From CAVWCW01 sp963753615 (GTDB taxonomy: Bacteria > Pseudomonadota > Gammaproteobacteria > Chromatiales > Chromatiaceae), in the NCBI GenBank assembly GCA_963753615.1, contig CAVWCW010000032.1, positions 1 through 16,715 on the forward strand: a DNA stretch of 16,715 bases, given 5' to 3'. The notes under the pieces are model-generated. The model had not been told where the DNA came from. It did no database searches and worked only from the letters and a program-made list of their open reading frames with translations. Of the stretch, positions 14,715-16,715 are shown piece after piece. The translations under genes were made by a program, and so were the position numbers. Positions within the stretch are counted from its first letter, which is position 1, and every line of letters begins with the position of its first letter.

Positions 14715-16715
14715 TCAGAAGCGCGCCTCGCGCCAGCGGCCCCAGTCTATAACGCAGGCGGTTCCCGCATAATCGACCATCGCCTCCGACACGCCCCGAT
14801 AGGCGCCCAGCAGGCGATAGAAATTTTCAGCGTCCTGCTCACTCAGCTGCTCCCTCTGCGGCCTTGTCCAGGGTCGCCTCTATACGCTGTTCCATGTGCT
14901 CCATGATCTCGCTCAGCCGGTTGCGAAAGGCCTCCTGCTCAGCGGCAGCAGGATCATGTGACAGACCCTGAAAGGCCCCCTGCACCCGCAGACGCCAGTC
15001 CCTGAAATCCGCGAGCAGTTCCTGCACCAGGTAGCTCCGCCTGCGGACTGCTGCGCGCCTCGAGCAGGCCCTGCATGCGGTAGCTGAGCGCCTGCAGGCT
15101 GGTAACCAGCGCCTGAACCTGCTCCGGCGTTGTGCCGGGCAGCACCTTGGTATCGAATGGGCCGGCCCAGCCGCCGATCTTTTGCGGCAGCGTCTCCAGC
15201 TGATGGACGTGAAAGGCCTTTCTCCAGCGGTCAACGCCGGACGGGGTGGTGCGCGATGCCCCAGCTCATGGTCGACATCAGGTACTCGGCACTGCGGAAG
15301 AAGCGGCCGAGCAGGCGCAGAAAGTAGGCCTCGGGACGCGTGGAAAAAGGGATATAGGCGGCTGATTGCGAAGATCAGGAAACATCAGGGGAAACATCAT
15401 CGCCGTGTCGGCGACCGTGAGAAAATTGTACGTCTGCTGGTTGGAGATCGAAGTGATGGTGACGAACATCGCCAGCCCAAATGCCCTGCCCAGGCCCTGC
15501 CTCGGGGCAGCGAACAGATAGCAGATGCCGAAGGTCACCGCGAAGATCATCAGACCGAGGCCGGTAAAGCTCGACAACTGCGGCATCACAAAGATATACA
15601 GCACGCCTGCAAACAGCACACTGACGCTGAGCATGGCAGCAATCAGCATCGAGATCGGGACCTGGGGCATGGTCGCCAAGGCTATCCCCAAGGAGCCGGC
15701 CATGCTCACGAACCGCCCCCACCGGGCATGGCGGGCACATAGATCGTCGCAAGATAGGCCAACCACATGATCGCCAACAGGCGGACGGCGTTCGCCAGGT
15801 GATCGGGATCCGGCAGAAACCAGGTCGACGGGGTATTTACCTCGCCGGTCGAGGCCACTGCTTCGCCTGATTCCCTTGATGTCGCAGACCACCTCGAACA
15901 GTGACAGGGTCATCTGCTCCAGGCGTTGCAGGCGAGACCGGGTGACCGCAACCGCGGCCTGGTGGAAATGCGACAGCCGGTTGATGGCGTCGCGGTCGAA
16001 TGCCAGGTCCAGGGCCTGCGGTGCCGACTGCAGGGCATCCCCGGCCAGCATGCGATCGATCTGTGCCAACCGCTGTTCGATCTCGATCCCAAAGGCCTCC
16101 AGCCCCGGCAGCAGTTGGGGCAGATCGAGGTCTTCCACCTCGGCAAAGCTCTCTCGCCAGAGCTCCATGGTCTCCGTCAGGTCGGCTGCCAGGCGCTGAT
16201 AACGCCGCCACTGTCGCCGCAGCTCCCAGGTCTCGTAGTCCTCAGCCACCGCCGCATCCAGCAGCTGACCGAAGCGGGTCTCGACCTGGAGCTCCTGGGC
16301 CCGCAGGGGTTGCGCCTTTTCCACACCACCCTGCCCCAGCATCAGTTGCAGGTAGACGGTGAAAAGCTGGTGTTGGGTCGAGGCCAGATTGGCGGCAGCG
16401 GCATGGAAGTCGGCACGACTGCTGCTGGGCCAGATAAGGACCGCGACCAGGCTGTAGACCATGATACCCAGGCCGGTCTCCTGGGCGCGCAGGACTGCAG
16501 TGTCAAAGGCGTTGACCGGATCCAGGCCGCCGTCCATGCAAATGATCACGGTCTACGAAGCCGGAGACCTGCCAAAAGTACGGGAATCTGCTCGCGCCCA
16601 TCATGTAGGCCATAAAGCCCAGAAAGATGGAGAGGGTCAGCATGAAGAGCCAGCGCTCCTGGCCGAACAGGGCGATCAGCGTCAACGCAACAGCCATGGC
16701 CACCAAGCAATACAT
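14715..16715 (-). pseudogene. FUSC-family (AaeB-like) efflux transporter, partial and frameshifted
   Basis: The gene enters from the right edge and ends at TGA 14715-14717 (WGRWREARF). Pieces in shifted frames make one protein: an N-terminal membrane bundle (LTLIALFGQERWLFMLTLSI ... SGFV, then TVIICMDGGLDPVNAF), a cytoplasmic helical region (about 16400-15880), a second membrane bundle (STWFLPDPDHLANAVRLLAI, then GRFVSMAGSLGIALATMPQV, to about 15370) and a C-terminal helical tail. This two-bundle plan is that of FUSC/AaeB inner-membrane pumps for aromatic acids and similar compounds. Frames change near 16553, 15873, 15716, 15360, 15236, 15040 and 14852; several sit in G/C runs. No substitution-type stops are seen. 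Order FUSC, DUF1656, HlyD indicates one operon; a promoter would lie outside the window. Confidence 0.8.

Noticed and set aside
1..16715. CRISPR arrays, insertion sequences, tRNA or rRNA genes, phage genes
   Set aside because: No regularly spaced repeats, transposase motifs, terminal inverted repeats or RNA gene structures were seen on reading both strands.

Overview
The window is high-GC DNA, dense in genes, from a Gram-negative bacterium. A gammaproteobacterium is the best guess, because of the DUF1656/HlyD/FUSC efflux genes (an AaeXAB-like, proteobacterial arrangement), the SulP and CPA1 transporters and the overall protein style. This rests on protein resemblance only; there is no rRNA or marker gene here.

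Left end (1-2648, + strand): a cytosolic ankyrin-repeat protein that may extend past the left edge, then a TPR-like protein with an N-terminal membrane anchor or signal. The second gene meets the photolyase block tail to tail with a 2-base gap.

Centre (2651-9575): a light and photo-oxidative-stress themed block read outward from one 204-base divergent region. Leftward run a cytochrome P450, a cryptochrome/photolyase-family flavoprotein, a 48-residue zinc-ribbon DUF2256 protein (4183-4329, easily missed) and a second photolyase of the iron-sulfur type (FeS-BCP, (6-4) photolyase relatives) with all four cluster cysteines. The last three overlap and should be translated together. Rightward run a single-domain LOV blue-light receptor with a good sigma70-type promoter, an SDR whose catalytic Tyr is Phe, and a double-cupin protein carrying the ChrR-type metal site but lacking the anti-sigma domain. 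Blue-light sensing (LOV), DNA photorepair (two photolyases) and a singlet-oxygen-sensor-like cupin thus sit in one pair of divergent operons. This is the most interesting part of the window. Two hairpins at 9693-9774 close the block.

Right end (9784-16715, all - strand): an efflux and ion-transport run read right to left: FUSC (open at the right edge), DUF1656, HlyD adaptor, CPA1 Na+/H+ antiporter, an N-terminally short ParB-like (ParBc_2) protein, and a SulP anion transporter with STAS domain. From about 12.8 kb to the right edge the FUSC, HlyD and antiporter genes are broken by about eleven single-base-scale frameshifts. Protein sequence on both sides of each is well preserved and no substitution-type stop codons are seen. 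The left 12.8 kb has none. That contrast points more to indel errors near a low-coverage sequence end than to gene decay, but it cannot be settled from the sequence alone.
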